A stretch of DNA of 16,597 nucleotides from Caryophanales bacterium UBA3260 (GTDB lineage: Bacteria > Bacillota_I > Bacilli_A > RF39 > UBA660), in assembly GCA_002362595.1 (NCBI GenBank), contig DEUO01000050.1:493-17089 (forward strand), in the 5' to 3' direction. The notes below the pieces were generated by a model. That model saw nothing but the letters and a program-made list of their open reading frames with translations. It was not told where the DNA came from and ran no database searches. A program made the position numbers and the translations under genes. This document shows, piece by piece, positions 14,500-16,597 of the stretch. Numbering within the stretch: position 1 is the first letter of the stretch; each line of letters starts with the position of its first letter.

Positions 14500-14838
14500 A
14501 TGGATACAATTAAAAATAATATAAAAGAATTGAGAACAAAAAGGGACATTTACCAATTAAAATCAGCAATGGATATAGGTCTGACACAAGAAACAATAAG
14601 CTCTTACGAACGTAATAAAATAGTTCCAAGTACAGAAGTTTTGATTAAACTTGCTGATTATTTTAATACTAATATTGATTACTTACTTTGTCGTACACCT
14701 TATGACTTGCCTGTTTCTAGTCTAAAACCTACTAATATTGATGATAAACAATTTCAATTACTTACTAAAATTAACAAATTATCATCTGAAAACCAAATAA
14801 AAGTTGAAGCATATATTGATGGTCTAAATGACAAATAA
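14500..14838 (+). CDS. XRE-family repressor of the element
   Basis: A 112-residue protein from ATG 14500, with GGTGG 7 nt upstream; an in-frame TTG at 14431 lies inside the operator dyads and has no site. The N-terminal half is a Cro/CI-type helix-turn-helix (IKELRTKRD, AMDIGLTQETISSYERN, then VPSTEVLIKLADYFNTNIDYLL), with the usual NIDYLLCRTP end. The short C-terminal segment (about 80-112) is helical and probably dimerises. There is no peptidase/LexA-like domain, so release would need an antirepressor or a partner protein. It is the only plus-strand gene in the element portion seen, which suits a lysogeny-type switch controlling the minus-strand genes. Confidence 0.88.
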   Translation: MDTIKNNIKELRTKRDIYQLKSAMDIGLTQETISSYERNKIVPSTEVLIKLADYFNTNIDYLLCRTPYDLPVSSLKPTNIDDKQFQLLTKINKLSSENQIKVEAYIDGLNDK

Positions 14839-14860
14839 AACTCTTAATTCTCGCCTAATT

Positions 14861-14882
14861 GCACTTTCATAGTGCCTTTTTT
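14861..14882 (+). terminator. Terminator of the XRE repressor gene
   Basis: GCACT-TTCAT-AGTGC followed by C and six Ts, 22 bp after the stop codon. Confidence 0.75.
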
Positions 14883-15306
14883 ATTTCCTTACGCTATAAT
14901 TTATATTACTTCAAATTAAATGTCGTTAGCGTCTAAATTGCATTGTCATTCAAATTTACTAAAATCTCGCTAAAATTTTGCTTTACCACCTCCAAAATAC
15001 TACCTAACTTTTGCTATAACCTATAAGTCTAAAAACATAGTCTAAAAATTATCAATTCACTTCGTTCATTGTACTACCTACAATATCTAATACTTTTTAA
15101 CTTACTACTTTACCATTTATTCCACTATGTCCTACTTACACTAATATAATACTAACTACATTTATACCTCTTAAAACTATAATAGTCCTATTTACTTTTA
15201 TATTTAATATATAATTTAAATAATACATTATAATTTTTTTGTGCCCAATTTATAAATTACTTTAATATATATTATATGTTAGTCTTTATTCTTTTCTTAA
15301 TGTCTT
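14883..15306. other. Gene-free, G-poor stretch between convergent genes
   Basis: About 420 bp without a credible gene. The plus strand is notably poor in G, the same bias as the adjacent Rep-like gene region. A minus-strand open stretch near 14934-15014 reads LGSILEVVKQNFSEILVNLN before a stop, but it has only TTG/GTG starts after a TAG, so it may be a decayed tail. A decanucleotide TTTTTAGACT is repeated on the minus strand around 15030-15050. An origin of replication here, next to the Rep-like gene, cannot be excluded. Confidence 0.4.
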
Positions 15307-16143
15307 TTACCAGCCTGCAAATAAGTCAACTTCATCAAAATTATCACTCAATATTTTCTGTAAATCGTGCAATTTTTCTTTCTTTTTAAACTTCTTTTTA
15401 TTCTCTCTATTATCTACAAACTCTAAAAACTCTTTTACCATTTCCTTGTCCTTACTCTCTGACAAACTATAATAATAATCCTCTATTTCCTTAAACTTGC
15501 TTTCTGCCTTTGCTAAATCTTTTAATAATCTTTCTTCCGACCAATGCCCTAAATACTTTCTATATGCTTTTCTTCTTTTATCTTCTAATTGCATATACTC
15601 TTTAAAATAGTCCTTTAAACTATATTTAATATCTTCTCCATTACCAAAATTATAATTACAAAATAACCTTGCTGTGCTTTGCTCTATAAAATATTTTGCC
15701 ATATTTATATTACAATATTTCTTATATACTTTCTTTTTTAAATCTTCTACATCAAAGTCTTCATAATCATAAATATTTTCTATCTTTATCCAATTTTTAT
15801 CTACATACTTTTTTATTGCTATCCTAAATGCTTCACTTGGCCTACTAACTACTAAAATATGCAAGTGCCAATCTGTCTTAAATGCTCCCTTATATACTTT
15901 GTCTATAACTTCATTATTATTAACTAATACATACTTACCATCTACACACTTTAATTTACTTGCATTCCTTTTTGTCTCACTTACAACTATCATTGCTTGT
16001 GCCATCCAACCTTTATCTGCTTTTGCCTTACATACATCATAAATAAATTGCTTTAAATTTTTTGCATAACTATATGCTTCTTCAAAACTTTCAAACTTTT
16101 TATTTATCTCCATTTGTCCTATGCCTAATTTTGCCTTTGCCAT
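15307..16143 (-). CDS. HUH-type (rolling-circle Rep-like) replication initiator
   Basis: A 278-residue protein. ATG 16143 is preferred, with AAGGAG 9 nt upstream; an in-frame TTG at 16152 abuts that site. An HLH metal-binding motif occurs as DWHLHILVVSRPSE (His93, His95), the HUH signature of Rep proteins. Downstream, NMAKYFIEQS (Tyr151) sits where pUB110-type Rep proteins carry the KYxxK active-site tyrosine, though here the second Lys is replaced. WMAQAMIVVSETKRN (46-60) may be the first beta-strand motif. The C-terminal third is a Lys/Glu-rich coiled coil ending in an FAGW tail. It starts 2 nt after the stop of the upstream gene, so translation is probably coupled. It may nick the element's origin for replication or transfer. 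Confidence 0.6.
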   Translation of the reverse strand: MAKAKLGIGQMEINKKFESFEEAYSYAKNLKQFIYDVCKAKADKGWMAQAMIVVSETKRNASKLKCVDGKYVLVNNNEVIDKVYKGAFKTDWHLHILVVSRPSEAFRIAIKKYVDKNWIKIENIYDYEDFDVEDLKKKVYKKYCNINMAKYFIEQSTARLFCNYNFGNGEDIKYSLKDYFKEYMQLEDKRRKAYRKYLGHWSEERLLKDLAKAESKFKEIEDYYYSLSESKDKEMVKEFLEFVDNRENKKKFKKKEKLHDLQKILSDNFDEVDLFAGW

Positions 16144-16145
16144 AT

Positions 16146-16466
16146 CTAACAACTCCTTATTTCTTCTAATAGTCTACAAAACTGCTTAATGCTTATCTGC
16201 ATACTTCTATCATATAAAAATAAATTGTCCTTATCATAATACAACAATAACAAATTCTTTCCATTTACTTCAATATCAATTCTATGTGCTTCCATAAAAC
16301 TAATATTTGTTCCTTTAATGTCTAATATTCTTCCTTGCCTAACTTCACATTTTGCATTATTAAAACTACATATTGTCTTTAACTTCTTTTCAAAGTCTAA
16401 ATCTCTAATCAAATCTTTTGCTTTAAATTCCATTTTATTTACCATTTCACTGCAAATAAAAATCAT
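16146..16466 (-). CDS. Small protein coupled to the Rep-like gene
   Basis: A 106-residue protein from ATG 16466 (AAAGGG upstream at fair spacing); ATGs at 16445 and 16433 are alternatives. Its core looks like an alpha helix followed by a small beta-sheet: FKAKDLIRDLDFEKKLKTI, then CEVRQGRILDIKGTNI, IDIEVNGKNLLLLYYD and a final helix IKQFCRLLEEI. No membrane segment or known motif. It ends 2 nt before the Rep-like start, so the two form an operon and probably act together. It starts about 65 bp downstream of the tRNA-Cys gene, on the same strand. Confidence 0.7.
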   Translation of the reverse strand: MIFICSEMVNKMEFKAKDLIRDLDFEKKLKTICSFNNAKCEVRQGRILDIKGTNISFMEAHRIDIEVNGKNLLLLYYDKDNLFLYDRSMQISIKQFCRLLEEIRSC

Positions 16467-16493
16467 TACAAACCCTTTGTTTGCAATGACTCT

Positions 16494-16520
16494 TCTATAC
16501 TAACTACAAAATTTTGTAGT
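16494..16520 (-). promoter_or_regulatory. Perfect palindrome with promoter for the Rep-like operon
   Basis: ACTACAAAATTTTGTAGT (16503-16520) is a perfect 18-bp palindrome. A minus-strand -10 (TATAGA, 16494-16499) lies just downstream of it, so the palindrome would occupy the spacer and -35 region: a typical repressor position. Confidence 0.5.
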
Positions 16521-16530
16521 ACCAGTCTAT

Positions 16531-16597
16531 TGGAGGGGCCTACCGGATTTGAACCGGTGCTCAGGGAGTTGCAGTCCCTTGCCTTACCGCTTGGCTA
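16531..16597 (-). tRNA. tRNA-Cys (GCA), 5' end cut by the window edge
   Basis: Read on the minus strand: U8-A9, a D arm (GCC AAGCGGTAA GGC), an anticodon stem-loop GGGA-CTGCAAC-TCCC with anticodon GCA, a T arm (ACCGG TTCAAAT CCGGT), the 3' acceptor strand AGGCCCC, discriminator T (typical of tRNA-Cys) and an encoded CCA at 16533-16531. Only the seven 5' acceptor bases, expected GGGGCCT, lie beyond the edge. The gene points toward the Rep-like operon with no terminator between, so read-through is possible. Whether it is chromosomal or carried by the element cannot be decided here. Confidence 0.92.

Noticed and set aside
14849..14858. CTCGCCTAAT, matching part of the island palindrome region
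   Set aside because: Only a half-site with no matching arm, located just before a terminator; chance match is likely.

Overview
Very AT-rich window with compact genes, GGAGG/GGTGAT-type ribosome-binding sites, standard stop codons (mostly TAA), TGG for Trp and a CCA-encoding tRNA gene. This suggests a low-GC Bacillota/Bacilli-type (gut Firmicute-like) genome; I cannot name the species.

Layout. (1) 1-4003, ordinary chromosome: a C39-like cysteine peptidase cut by the left edge (minus), a decayed coding remnant with its terminator, purA with its own promoter and terminator, and a 535-residue cytoplasmic repeat-type protein of unknown function. (2) 4004-9700, accessory island. Two near-identical VOC genes lie exactly 5156 bp apart inside a ~659-bp direct repeat (3870-4528 and 9026-9684). 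Between the repeats are two copies of a convergent two-gene cassette: a membrane-anchored, outward-facing protein on the plus strand (4589-5224; 6441-7070) facing a secreted protein on the minus strand (5262-6191; 7099-7827), each pair sharing a perfect hairpin terminator. A membrane-tethered XRE regulator (7931-8725) follows a frameshifted small gene. A 16-bp palindrome, GGCGAGTTNACTCGCC or a close variant, occurs four times in the upstream regions. This island is the best candidate for an undescribed system: secreted and anchored partner proteins under a sensor-type regulator. (3) 9743-16597, an integrative element with no transfer gene in view. A large serine recombinase sits 27 bp from the severed 3' end of a host gene that still carries its terminator, so the left attachment site should lie at about 9780-9873. 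Inward are a nonsense-mutated small resolvase, a small helical protein, an HhH-GPD-like protein, a two-TM zinc-ribbon protein, a small XRE repressor with a dyad-rich operator, and an HUH-type replication-initiator-like gene with a coupled small partner. The right edge cuts a tRNA-Cys(GCA) gene.

How parts may work together. In the island, the anchored protein, the secreted protein and the regulator's C-terminal domain are all predicted outside the membrane, which fits an extracellular effector/partner/sensor arrangement (inference). In the element, the Rep-like operon, XRE repressor and recombinase are the usual replication, control and integration set; the HhH-GPD-like and zinc-ribbon genes are cargo of unknown role.
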